NCBI RefSeq assembly: GCF_947493425.1
Contig: NZ_CANLRP010000089.1
Location: forward strand, 1 to 34,973
Source: an uncultured Microscilla sp.
GTDB lineage: Bacteria; Bacteroidota; Bacteroidia; Cytophagales; Microscillaceae
Length of the DNA stretch: 34,973 bases
Reading direction: 5' to 3'
Shown: piece by piece, positions 7,718 through 15,366 of the stretch
Layout of the letters: each line of letters starts with the position of its first letter
How positions within the stretch are numbered: position 1 is the first letter of the stretch
Made by a program: the position numbers and the translations under genes
The notes under the pieces: generated by a model
The model's input: the letters and a program-made list of their open reading frames with translations, nothing else
What the model was told of the DNA's origin: nothing
The model's database searches: none

Positions 7718-8349
7718 TTAAGTCGCAATTAAGTGCAGCTGATAAACAAAAGCAACTAACTGCTTGTCGATGCTTTTATCCATTTTTCAGGTGTAATTAA
7801 TCATTACTCGATACATCTTATTTTTAATGATTACCAAGGAATAAACATGGGTAGTTTAACACTTGTTCTGCTTTTTTGCCATACATACTAAAAATAGAGA
7901 AAAGAGTTCAACCCTTGGTTTTATTCCTAAGTATCAATCATTATGTTACAAAATTAACGATAAATTTACCACTTTGTATTATAGAGTGGTGTTAAAGATT
8001 TATAAACATCTCTTAATGAGTTGTTAATGAACCTAACGGCTCCCTCTTTATGCAACTATATATACTCTTCATCACATAATTTGCGGACATATTTTCAGAA
8101 TTTTTATTCTAATATTTGCCCAGGCTTAATGTATGATCACCTATCAGTTTTTTTGATTGGCTTTTTTAGGATGAAACCCCAAGGATATGCTGAAGTTATT
8201 TATATTTGCTGGTTAGTCTATTTTTTAATCAGGGCCTAAAGTAGTCCCATATTACAATAGACACAGGCATTGCTGGCGTGTATCCATTGGTATCAATAAA
8301 GAAACACAAAACAACTTTTATATATTGTATTATCTAATCTTTTAGTTTA
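7718..8349. other. Long AT-rich spacer without a supported gene
   Basis: This region separates the divergently transcribed DUF1573 and M42 genes. One 72-codon frame at 8021-8239 has no coding character that I can recognise. I see no strong hairpin, promoter match or RNA gene. It presumably holds the M42 promoter, but no exact TTG/TAnnTTTG pair is present. Confidence 0.6.
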
Positions 8350-9417
8350 ATGACACAACAAGAGTTTTTAGAGAAATATTTAAACAATGCTTCACCCACT
8401 GGATTTGAGAGTTCAGGGCAAAAAATATGGTTAGATTACGTCAAGCCTTATGTAGACGACTATATAGTAGACACTTATGGTTCGGTAGCAGGGGTAATTA
8501 ACCCAGAAGCAAAGTACAAGGTAGTAATAGAAGCACACGCTGACGAAATTTCGTGGTATGTAAATTACATTACCGAAGATGGCTACATTTATGTAATTCG
8601 CAATGGTGGCTCTGACCCAGTGATAGCCCCTTCGATGCGGGTAAACATTCACACCAAAAAGGGTATTGTAAAAGGAGTCTTTGGTTGGCCAGCGATTCAT
8701 ACGCGCAGGGGCGAAAAAAGTGAACCCAAGGCAGAAATAAAAAACCTGGTGCTCGACTGTGGCTGCAGTACCAAAGAAGAAGTAGAAGAACTAGGGGTAC
8801 ATGTAGGCTCGGTCGTTACTTTTGAAGATGAACTGACCGAGTTAAATAATAAATATTATGTGGGGCGCGCGCTTGATAACCGAATTGGGGGTTATATGAT
8901 TGCTCAAGTGGCACGCAAACTGCACGAGAACGGGATACGACCTGAGTTTGGTTTGTATATTACCAATAGTGTACAAGAAGAAATAGGTTTGCGTGGGGCG
9001 CAAATGATTGCCCACCGTATAAAACCTGACCTTGCCCTGGTAACCGATGTTTGCCACGACACCCAGTCACCACTTTACAACAAAGTAAAAGAAGGCGACC
9101 TGAGTTGCGGAAAAGGGCCTGTGTTGAGCTATGCTCCCTCAGTGCAGTTCAATGTATTGGACATGGTGATTAAAGTAGCCGAAGAAAAAGACATTCCTTT
9201 TCAACGAACGGCTTCTTCGCGTGGTACTGGTACCGATACCGATGCCTTTGCTTATTCTAACGCAGGAGTAGCATCGGCACTAATTTCGCTACCTCTAAAA
9301 TATATGCACACCACAGTAGAAACTGTGTCGAAAGATGATGTAGAACAAGTAATCAATCTAATGTATGAGTTTTTGGTGCAACTGCCCAACAACCACGACT
9401 TTAGGTACTTTAAGTAA
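8350..9417 (+). CDS. M42-family metallo-aminopeptidase
   Basis: A 355-residue cytosolic metallopeptidase of the M42 family (glutamyl/leucyl aminopeptidase, FrvX/YsdC type). These form large tetrahedral particles that trim peptides released by proteases. All dinuclear metal ligands and catalytic residues can be placed: H63 and D65 (EAHADE), D176 (GRALDNR), the catalytic pair E210-E211 (VQEEIGLRGA), D233 (VTDVCHD) and H320 (KYMHTTVE). The length is normal and there is no signal peptide. The ATG start is followed by a typical N-terminus (TQQEFLEKYLNNASPTGFE) in which the SPTGFE turn is a family feature. The gene stands alone, with large spacers on both sides and no clear hairpin terminator. Confidence 0.96.
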   Translation: MTQQEFLEKYLNNASPTGFESSGQKIWLDYVKPYVDDYIVDTYGSVAGVINPEAKYKVVIEAHADEISWYVNYITEDGYIYVIRNGGSDPVIAPSMRVNIHTKKGIVKGVFGWPAIHTRRGEKSEPKAEIKNLVLDCGCSTKEEVEELGVHVGSVVTFEDELTELNNKYYVGRALDNRIGGYMIAQVARKLHENGIRPEFGLYITNSVQEEIGLRGAQMIAHRIKPDLALVTDVCHDTQSPLYNKVKEGDLSCGKGPVLSYAPSVQFNVLDMVIKVAEEKDIPFQRTASSRGTGTDTDAFAYSNAGVASALISLPLKYMHTTVETVSKDDVEQVINLMYEFLVQLPNNHDFRYFK

Positions 9418-9514
9418 ATATGGTATAACTGCCCGGTTTAACACTTAAGCTTGTTTGTAGAGCTATAAGTGATGTTTTTTTGAGCTAACAAAATACGTCA
9501 TTCATATCATACTC

Positions 9515-9777
9515 TAAGCTCGACTTTAGCCTTTTATGATATTGGCTAAATTACTTCATATGCCTTTAAATAAGCATATGAATACTTTTACACAGTCGCC
9601 TTTTTTATGCGACCATGCAAAATTAAATTTGATACAAAGGTATTTGTAATAAAACATCTCAAATATTGGCGAAATGTTTACCCAATACCTTTCTGAAAAT
9701 GAGTATCTTACAAATAATTTGTTTACTAGAACTCAATTTCACAATAAGCGAATTTAAAATGGCTAAAGTCGAGCTAA
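9515..9777. mobile_element. MITE-like element with 17 bp terminal inverted repeats
   Basis: TAAGCTCGACTTTAGCC (9515-9531) and its near-exact complement (9761-9777, 16 of 17, with a 15 bp perfect core) bound a 263 bp AT-rich stretch with no ORF. Inner inverted repeats are TTCATATGC/GCATATGAA (9555-9563, 9574-9582) and AAAGGTATT/AATACCTTT (9636-9644, 9684-9692). A non-autonomous transposable element is the simplest reading. No clear target duplication is seen. It occupies most of the spacer (9418-9833) between the M42 gene and the histidine kinase. No other feature was found in that spacer. Confidence 0.55.
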
Positions 9778-9833
9778 GCATTAAGTAAACTAAACTGGGT
9801 AGTTATATACTCATAATAAATAATACTTCTCAA

Positions 9834-11846
9834 ATGGATGCTGACATACATTCCCTGATAGAAAAACTTTCTAAAGCTTCGGGCATAGATTTATTTCCTT
9901 ACCTGGCTCAAGTTAAAGAGGGAGAATCCATTCATCAACCTGCTGCCCTTCGTCCCCCCACCCTCACCACAGACGAAATCACCTTATTATTGGGTAAGTC
10001 TGTCATGCAAGATACACGCTTGGCGGTATTGGTCATCAACACCGAAATGAATGTATTGCTTGCCAATGAAACTTATTGCCAATGGTGGCAAACTACACCT
10101 GAAGTAGCAAACCAAGCCAATTTACAGCACTTGTGGAGCAGTGCTTCGCGCGAATGGTGGCACTTGCTAACATTGATTAAACACGCTTTTATCAAACAAA
10201 AAGCCTTTGAAGATGTATTGCATTGGCATAACAATGCGCAGGAAACTGTGCTGGACGTAAAGACCAAGTTTATTGACAACAACGGGCAACAACACCAATA
10301 CTTGATGCTCACCTTTGAAGACATCACAAAGCGTTTTCAGCGTGAACGCACCCTTGACCGCTTGTCGTTTGTAGTCAAACACATCAACGATTTTGTAATA
10401 GTAACCAATGAGCACGGGCAAATAGAATGGGTAAATGATAGTTTTAACAAAGTAACTGGGTATGAGCTAAGGGAGATTGAGGGAGTACCACTGACAAAGT
10501 TTTTGCAACAAAAAGACTTGAATAAGGAGGTGATCAAACGTATTGAGGCTAAAATAGAGAAAAACGAAATTGTAGAAGAGGAATTACAAAACCGTCGTAA
10601 AGATGGCTTACCTTATTGGAACAAGCTCACCATAAGGGTAATGTACGATACTGCCGCCCACCAAAAGAAATACCTCAGCATACACACCAATACTACAGAG
10701 TACAAGGCACACGAAAAATACCTGTCGCAGTTGATCAACGAACTACAGCACCAACAGTTTGCCATTGATCAAGCCGCGCTTATCACCATTACCGATCGTA
10801 ATGGTTACATTACCCATGCCAACGAAGCTTTTTGCCGGGTGTCGAAATATGAAGAACACGAGTTGTTGGGGCAAAAACATAGCCTGGTAAATTCGGGATA
10901 TCATCCACGCAGTTTTTTTAAGGACATGTGGGGCACTGTTCGTAAGGGAATGCTTTGGCGGGGAGAGATTCATAACCGGGCAAAAGATGGGACTTTTTAT
11001 TGGGTAGATGTAACCATTGTACCTTTTTTGTACAAAGACGAAGGACACGACCCTTACAAATACCTGTTCATCCGATTTGATATTACAGAACGCAAAAATG
11101 CTGAAAAACAACTCATTGTTGCCAAAGATAAAGCTGAAGAAGCCAATCGTCTTAAATCTAACTTTTTGGCCAATATGAGCCACGAAATAAGGACTCCTCT
11201 CAACGGTATTTTAGGGGTGGTGCAATTGATTGAAATGGAGTCAGACAACGAAACAATGCTACATTACGCCCACCTGATTGGACAAAGCGGCCAACGACTG
11301 CTCAACACTATTAATGGCATATTGGATTTGTCGCGGATAGAAGCCAACCGAGCCGAAGTATCGTGGGAACAGATAAACATTATAGAGCTGGTCAGTGCCT
11401 TGGTGCAATCGCTGGAAGTGCTCGCCAATAGTCGCAATATTTACCTGAATATGGAGTTTAATCTTGCTCAAAAACAAGTACTTATCGACCCCTATTTGCT
11501 TGAACAGGTATTGAACAACTTGCTGGGCAACGCCATTAAATTTACCGAAAGAGGTGGGGTAACCCTGAGGTTAAACGATGAAAACAATTGCCTGATGATA
11601 GAGGTAATAGACACTGGCATAGGCATAGAAGAACATTTTTTGAAAGAAATATTTGAGCCTTTCAAGCAAGAGAGTACAGGCATAGAACGACGTTTTCAGG
11701 GCAGTGGGCTAGGGCTTGCCATTGCTAAAAAGATTGTAGAATTGATGGGTGGTGACATAAAAGTACGCAGTAAGAAAAACCTTGGCAGCTGTTTTACCGT
11801 AATATTTCCTGAACAAAAGTTAAACCCTGAAGCTGAATCCCAATAA
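9834..11846 (+). CDS. Soluble PAS-domain sensor histidine kinase
   Basis: 670 residues, no transmembrane segment and no receiver, so a cytoplasmic sensor kinase. There are three PAS-type sensor domains at about 55-165, 172-292 and 298-420; the second and third have typical N-x-x-F...TGY / N-E-A-F openings and end in DITERK-like linkers. Then come a signalling helix, the HisKA domain with H450 in NMSHEIRTPLNGIL, and HATPase with N-box LLGNAIKF (N566), G1 DTGIGIEE (593-600) and G2 GSGLGLAIAKKI (623-634). Phosphotransfer must go to a separate receiver; none is adjacent, and the nearest is the stand-alone receiver at 24887. The signal is unknown, but PAS domains often bind heme, flavin or small ligands. 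It is probably monocistronic: the ligase follows after 325 bp. Confidence 0.95.
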   Translation: MDADIHSLIEKLSKASGIDLFPYLAQVKEGESIHQPAALRPPTLTTDEITLLLGKSVMQDTRLAVLVINTEMNVLLANETYCQWWQTTPEVANQANLQHLWSSASREWWHLLTLIKHAFIKQKAFEDVLHWHNNAQETVLDVKTKFIDNNGQQHQYLMLTFEDITKRFQRERTLDRLSFVVKHINDFVIVTNEHGQIEWVNDSFNKVTGYELREIEGVPLTKFLQQKDLNKEVIKRIEAKIEKNEIVEEELQNRRKDGLPYWNKLTIRVMYDTAAHQKKYLSIHTNTTEYKAHEKYLSQLINELQHQQFAIDQAALITITDRNGYITHANEAFCRVSKYEEHELLGQKHSLVNSGYHPRSFFKDMWGTVRKGMLWRGEIHNRAKDGTFYWVDVTIVPFLYKDEGHDPYKYLFIRFDITERKNAEKQLIVAKDKAEEANRLKSNFLANMSHEIRTPLNGILGVVQLIEMESDNETMLHYAHLIGQSGQRLLNTINGILDLSRIEANRAEVSWEQINIIELVSALVQSLEVLANSRNIYLNMEFNLAQKQVLIDPYLLEQVLNNLLGNAIKFTERGGVTLRLNDENNCLMIEVIDTGIGIEEHFLKEIFEPFKQESTGIERRFQGSGLGLAIAKKIVELMGGDIKVRSKKNLGSCFTVIFPEQKLNPEAESQ

Positions 11847-12171
11847 ACTCAACTTCTCCATTTTCATCATTATGTAGTTTTTAATAGATCACTGGTAGTT
11901 TTGCAGCGAGCCTGCCCATTGTTGTTTTTTTTGAATGCTCACATTTACAAAAAAAATCAATAAGATGGCATTGCTATAAGTATTTCTAAACACCTCGAAA
12001 CTACCCAGTTAACTACACCTTTCTTTTTTTTTCATACATTTTATTTTTCTGCGTAAAGCCAGCAACATACCAGGCAAGCATACAACCTTTGCTTTTAGCA
12101 CCTGTGTTGGTTGGTATACAATCACTTTTAAGCTTGTCGCAGTTGACAACCTATGTACCCTTACTACTGTT
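11847..12171. other. Intergenic spacer
   Basis: AT-rich sequence with homopolymer runs between the histidine kinase and the RNA-repair operon. I find no terminator hairpin, no exact promoter match and no ORF. Confidence 0.55.
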
Positions 12172-12876
12172 ATGAACTCAAAAAAATACCCCCGTACTTA
12201 TCACTTGCCTTGGTCGCCAGGAGCGACTTCTGACGATAAGATTGCGGCTTTTATAGACAACGCCATTGGGCACCCCATTGTAATTACCGAAAAACTGGAC
12301 GGCGAAAATACCTGCTTGAATCAACATGGGGTATTTGCCCGCTCTCATGCGGCTCCCACCCAAAACCCTTGGGCAAGCTATCTGTGGGATATTCATACCC
12401 GCATACACTATCAGTTAGATGAGCTAGAAGTATTTGGCGAAAGCCTGTTTGCGATTCACTCTATTACTTACACTGGACTACAACAATATTTTTATGTGTT
12501 TGGCATGCGTCAAGGCACGGTATGGCTTCCCTGGGAGGAGGTGGTTATGTATGCCGACTTGCTAGACCTGCCCCTGGCTCCAGTACTATTTGAAGGAACC
12601 GTGCAAAGCGAAGCCGAGCTTAAGTTATTGATTGATGGGGTTTTGCGAGAACCCAGTGAGTTTGAAAGCCTGGAGTTGGATATTGAAGTACCCAAAGAAG
12701 GGGTGGTAGTGCGTTTAGCCGCTGCTTTTGAGTCAGACGATTTTGACCAAAGTGTTTTTAAATGGGTGAGAGCCAACCACGTGCAAACTGACGAGCACTG
12801 GAGCAGAAACTGGAAACGCACCCCGCTTGAACACGAGTGGATACAACAACAAATGAAAAAACACAACCGCACATGA
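12172..12876 (+). CDS. ATP-dependent RNA ligase family protein (sealing enzyme)
   Basis: A 234-residue nucleotidyltransferase-superfamily ligase. Motif I is EKLDGEN with the adenylated lysine K41. Motif III is EVFGESLF (86-93), motif IV EGVVVRL (176-182) and motif V FKWVR (196-200, K197), so the minimal catalytic core of an Rnl2-like ligase is complete. It is short and lacks a large C-terminal domain. Such enzymes join 5'-phosphate and 3'-OH ends. Its stop overlaps the start of the HD-kinase gene by 4 bp (ATGA, 12873-12876), so the two are translationally coupled. This matches the published pairing of HD-Pnk end-healing enzymes with ATP-dependent ligases, characterised in Runella slithyformis, also of the Cytophagales. 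Whether its natural substrate is RNA, DNA or both is not visible. Confidence 0.9.
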   Translation: MNSKKYPRTYHLPWSPGATSDDKIAAFIDNAIGHPIVITEKLDGENTCLNQHGVFARSHAAPTQNPWASYLWDIHTRIHYQLDELEVFGESLFAIHSITYTGLQQYFYVFGMRQGTVWLPWEEVVMYADLLDLPLAPVLFEGTVQSEAELKLLIDGVLREPSEFESLELDIEVPKEGVVVRLAAAFESDDFDQSVFKWVRANHVQTDEHWSRNWKRTPLEHEWIQQQMKKHNRT

Positions 12877-14006
12877 CACACTATAAACCCGAACAACTAT
12901 TATCGCTTGAAATCCCCTACGATTGGGATTTGCTTACAGCACATTTTGATTGGCTGCAAGCCCTATACGATTGCCCACAAGACCCAATATACCACGCTGA
13001 GGGCAATGTAGGTATTCACACCCGCATGGTAGTAGAGGCTTTGTTTGGGCTGCAAGGCTGGCAACAAGCAGACGCCCAAACTCGTACTATTTTGTTTGCC
13101 GCTTGTTTGCTGCACGACATTGCCAAACCTGAATGTACCGTGATAGAGCCTATAGAAGGTACCGACCAAGTAAGAATTACTTCGCCACGCCATGCCAAAA
13201 AGGGCGAAAAACGAGCCCGGCAGGTGTTGGCAGATTTGCCCTGGAGCCATTGGGTAAAAGAGCAGGTTTGCCAACTGGTACGTTTTCACGGTTTACCTAT
13301 TTGGTTTTTGTCTAAAACTCATCCCGAAAAAGCTGTGATTCAAGCAAGCTTAAGTGTAAATACCGAATGGCTTGCTTGGGTGGCAGAGGCAGATTTAAGG
13401 GGGCGAATAAGTGATACCCAGGAAGAGTGGCTGGAGCGGATTGAATTCTTTGCGGAGTTTTGCCGCGAGCAACACTGTTTTGGAGCTGCACGCCACTTTG
13501 CCAGTCCACATACCCGTTTTTTGTATTTCCAGAAGCCTGAAGTATACCCTGATGCCCCTATTTATGACAATACTTGTGTAGAGGTATTCTTACTTTGTGG
13601 GTTGCCAGGCGCTGGCAAAGATACTTGGATTGACACACACGCAACAGATTTGCCTGTAGTATCGTTAGACCAGCTCCGGCAAGAGCTGGGGGTGTCGTTT
13701 AAAGACAACCAAGGCAAGGTGATACAAGCTGCACAAGAAAAAGCAAAAGAATACTTGCGTAAGCAGCAGTCGTTTGTGTGGAATGCAACCAATATTACCC
13801 GCCAAAACCGAAAAAAGCTCATTGACTTATTTAGTCAATACCGGGGCAGTACTACTATTGTATATTTACCCAAGCCTTTGTCGGTAGTGCTCAAACAAAA
13901 CCGTGAACGAGCGGTAGTAATTAAGGAAAAGGTAATCTATAATTTTTTGGGCAGACTGGAACCACCCACCATTGCCGAGGCGCACCGTTTGTGGGTGGTT
14001 GAGTAG
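12873..14006 (+). CDS. HD-Pnk: HD phosphoesterase / polynucleotide 5'-kinase (end-healing enzyme)
   Basis: 377 residues from the ATG at 12873, chosen because it gives the ATGA overlap with the ligase; an in-frame ATG 36 bp upstream is inside the ligase gene. The N-terminal HD domain has H49, the H81-D82 pair (LLHDIAKPE), H107, H139 and D174, consistent with a metal-dependent 2',3'-phosphoesterase. The C-terminal P-loop kinase has Walker A GLPGAGKD (243-250), an aspartate in VSLDQLR (D266) that is the likely general base, and a lid-like NATNITRQNRKK segment. The domain order equals that of Runella slithyformis HD-Pnk, which removes 2',3'-cyclic or 3' phosphates and phosphorylates 5'-OH ends. 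With the ligase it would heal and seal RNA broken by ribonucleases or toxins. A regulator such as RtcR is not nearby. Confidence 0.92.
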   Translation: MTHYKPEQLLSLEIPYDWDLLTAHFDWLQALYDCPQDPIYHAEGNVGIHTRMVVEALFGLQGWQQADAQTRTILFAACLLHDIAKPECTVIEPIEGTDQVRITSPRHAKKGEKRARQVLADLPWSHWVKEQVCQLVRFHGLPIWFLSKTHPEKAVIQASLSVNTEWLAWVAEADLRGRISDTQEEWLERIEFFAEFCREQHCFGAARHFASPHTRFLYFQKPEVYPDAPIYDNTCVEVFLLCGLPGAGKDTWIDTHATDLPVVSLDQLRQELGVSFKDNQGKVIQAAQEKAKEYLRKQQSFVWNATNITRQNRKKLIDLFSQYRGSTTIVYLPKPLSVVLKQNRERAVVIKEKVIYNFLGRLEPPTIAEAHRLWVVE

Positions 14007-14135
14007 TAGATGTGAAGGATTTTTTCGTTAAATTATTATATTTCAACCGGGTTTCTTACAAACATAAATCCTTGTTCACAAAACTTTTTACTACATTTTT
14101 TAGTAGTTTATGAAACCACATATGTCTTACAAGTT

Positions 14136-14564
14136 ATGAACTATAGAACATTATTTACCTCGGAGCATTTAGATATCTTCGATCTTAGCCCTTATATACC
14201 CTGTGCCATTTTGGTTTCTTGGAAGGGACACTGGGGGGTAGAAGAGCATCACAAAGAACTATTGCAACAAACCTTGGATCACTTTCGTGATCATCATACT
14301 CAGATTATGGTATCAGACCATTCTACTTTGCAAATGGTAACCCTTGACCTGCAAGCGTTACTAGAGGATTGGTACTATAAAGAAGCCACCAAACATGGCC
14401 TAAAAGTCGAAATATGGATAGAACCCACCGATATTCTTGCCAGGGCATCGGTGAGTCTAATGTTGGGGGGCGACTTGAGCCGTAATACAGAAATGCTTAT
14501 GCCCAAAGTACCCGATCTGGACGAAGCTTTATTGCTTGCCAGCCAATTTGCCGAGCAACTTTAA
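14136..14564 (+). CDS. Small STAS-like alpha/beta protein (second copy of the type)
   Basis: 142 residues, not recognised as a named family. An N-terminal strand pair (DIFDLSPYIPCAILVSWKG) is followed by a helix (EEHHKELLQQTLDHF), a strand (TQIMVSDHS), a long helix with a DWYY motif and a G-L-K turn, a strand (VEIWIEP) and a C-terminal helix. The layout matches the protein at 5553 although direct identity is low, so I regard them as distant relatives. It follows the HD-kinase by 129 bp on the same strand and could be in the same transcript, but there is room for its own promoter. A strong terminator follows. The function is unknown. Confidence 0.8.
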   Translation: MNYRTLFTSEHLDIFDLSPYIPCAILVSWKGHWGVEEHHKELLQQTLDHFRDHHTQIMVSDHSTLQMVTLDLQALLEDWYYKEATKHGLKVEIWIEPTDILARASVSLMLGGDLSRNTEMLMPKVPDLDEALLLASQFAEQL

Positions 14565-14601
14565 GTTTTTGGCATTCATCAATCAAAAATTGTTTTCATA
14601 T

Positions 14602-14641
14602 AAAAAAAGAGACTCCCAATTGCCTTGGCGAGTCTTTTTTA
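14602..14641 (+). terminator. Rho-independent terminator
   Basis: Stem AGACTC/GAGTCT (14610-14615 and 14630-14635), extended by A:T pairs into the flanking A and T runs, with a 14-base loop and a T6 tail. It ends the STAS-like gene 38 bp after its stop. Confidence 0.75.
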
Positions 14642-14665
14642 TGCTTTGTTTTATTGTTCCAAAAA

Positions 14666-14695
14666 TTGGATTCCTCATTCTTTTCTCTATTTTTG
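14666..14695 (+). promoter_or_regulatory. Bacteroidota-type promoter
   Basis: TTG (14666-14668), a 19 bp spacer and TATTTTTG (14688-14695) match the -33/-7 consensus exactly. Transcription would start near 14702, just after the preceding terminator, and would drive the small protein at 14798. It excludes the ATG at 14654 as the start of that gene. Confidence 0.7.
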
Positions 14696-14797
14696 GTGAG
14701 GTTTAGCCAAAATACAAAGTGTATGATAAAGTTAAACAATTTACCCAAGTCGTCCGCTTATTTATTGGCTGGGGCTACTCATCAAAACAATCTCACA

Positions 14798-15031
14798 ATG
14801 GAAAAAATCAAGGAACTCAAGTTTTTTACAAAAAAAATACCGCTTACTTTCGACAACAATGACAATAGTGTGAATACGCTGGACGTTGAGCAAATAAAGA
14901 AAGAAATTGGCGAAGTAGACATTGATTATCGCTCTATAGCAATTAGCCAAACCGATACGCATCTGATGGTGACCTTTAGGGTAGCCAGCAATAAAAACGA
15001 AAACAGCAAGTCTATTGGGTTTGGTGGGTAG
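14798..15031 (+). CDS. Small hypothetical protein
   Basis: 77 residues from the ATG at 14798, or 102 from the ATG at 14723; the frame extends further to 14654 but the promoter lies inside that part. I prefer 14798 because the preceding 25 codons do not look conserved-protein-like and the start sits in an A-rich context. The protein is charged and soluble: a lysine-rich N-terminus (MEKIKELKFFTKKIPL), an acidic middle with DVEQIKKEIGEVDIDY, a beta strand (HLMVTFRVAS) and a C-terminus ending in GFGG. No family is recognised. A strong promoter and position between a terminator and the ABC-F promoter suggest a real single-gene unit. Confidence 0.55.
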   Translation: MEKIKELKFFTKKIPLTFDNNDNSVNTLDVEQIKKEIGEVDIDYRSIAISQTDTHLMVTFRVASNKNENSKSIGFGG

Positions 15032-15366
15032 TAAAAATAAGGTTTTAGGGACTAGGTTCTAGGTACCCCCTGCTATTTTTCTATCACGTTGATTTTTAGG
15101 AAACCTAAAATCGTAGTTAAAGGGTTCATTGGGCGGCTCCCTCGTGGTCGCCCTCTCCTTTTGTTTCCTTCCCATCCTACTTACCCAGCTTTTTTTAAAA
15201 CACTTCCCTCTCCACTTGTAGAGACACAAACCAGCGCGAAAAATAGCAGGGTAGAGTACTCACTTCTTCTAAAGTCTAATAACTTTCCCATTAAATTGCA
15301 AATCCCTGTACTTTGTTCGTAGATTTGTGGTTTGAACTTAATTAATAACCTGAATATATTTTACTT
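15032..15366. other. Intergenic spacer with a short dispersed-repeat-like motif
   Basis: It holds the ABC-F promoter (listed separately) and, at about 15130-15155, GTGGTCGCCCT in a G/C-rich patch whose complement recurs at 24005-24035. The 77-codon frame at 15089-15322 runs through this patch and is unlikely to be a gene. Confidence 0.45.
15296..15327 (+). promoter_or_regulatory. Bacteroidota-type promoter of the ABC-F gene
   Basis: TTG (15296-15298), a 21 bp spacer and TAGATTTG (15320-15327) match the consensus. The transcript would start near 15334, about 33 bp before the ATG. Confidence 0.7.

Noticed and set aside
8021..8239. 72-codon plus-strand frame in the DUF1573/M42 spacer
   Set aside because: Low-complexity aromatic-rich translation, no promoter, no family pattern; looks like chance in AT-rich DNA.
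9793..12010. 12 bp inverted pair AACTGGGTAGTT / AACTACCCAGTT flanking the histidine kinase
   Set aside because: Striking by position, but dozens of 12 bp matches are expected by chance in 35 kb and there is no other sign of a mobile unit.
12837..12872. Upstream in-frame ATG for the HD-Pnk gene
   Set aside because: Would add 12 residues encoded inside the ligase C-terminus; the ATGA overlap start at 12873 is more natural.
14654..14722. Upstream ATG for the small protein at 14798
   Set aside because: A consensus promoter at 14666-14695 lies inside this part, so it would not be in the transcript.
15089..15322. 77-codon plus-strand frame before the ABC-F gene
   Set aside because: Overlaps the ABC-F promoter and the second repeat-like patch; no protein-like pattern.
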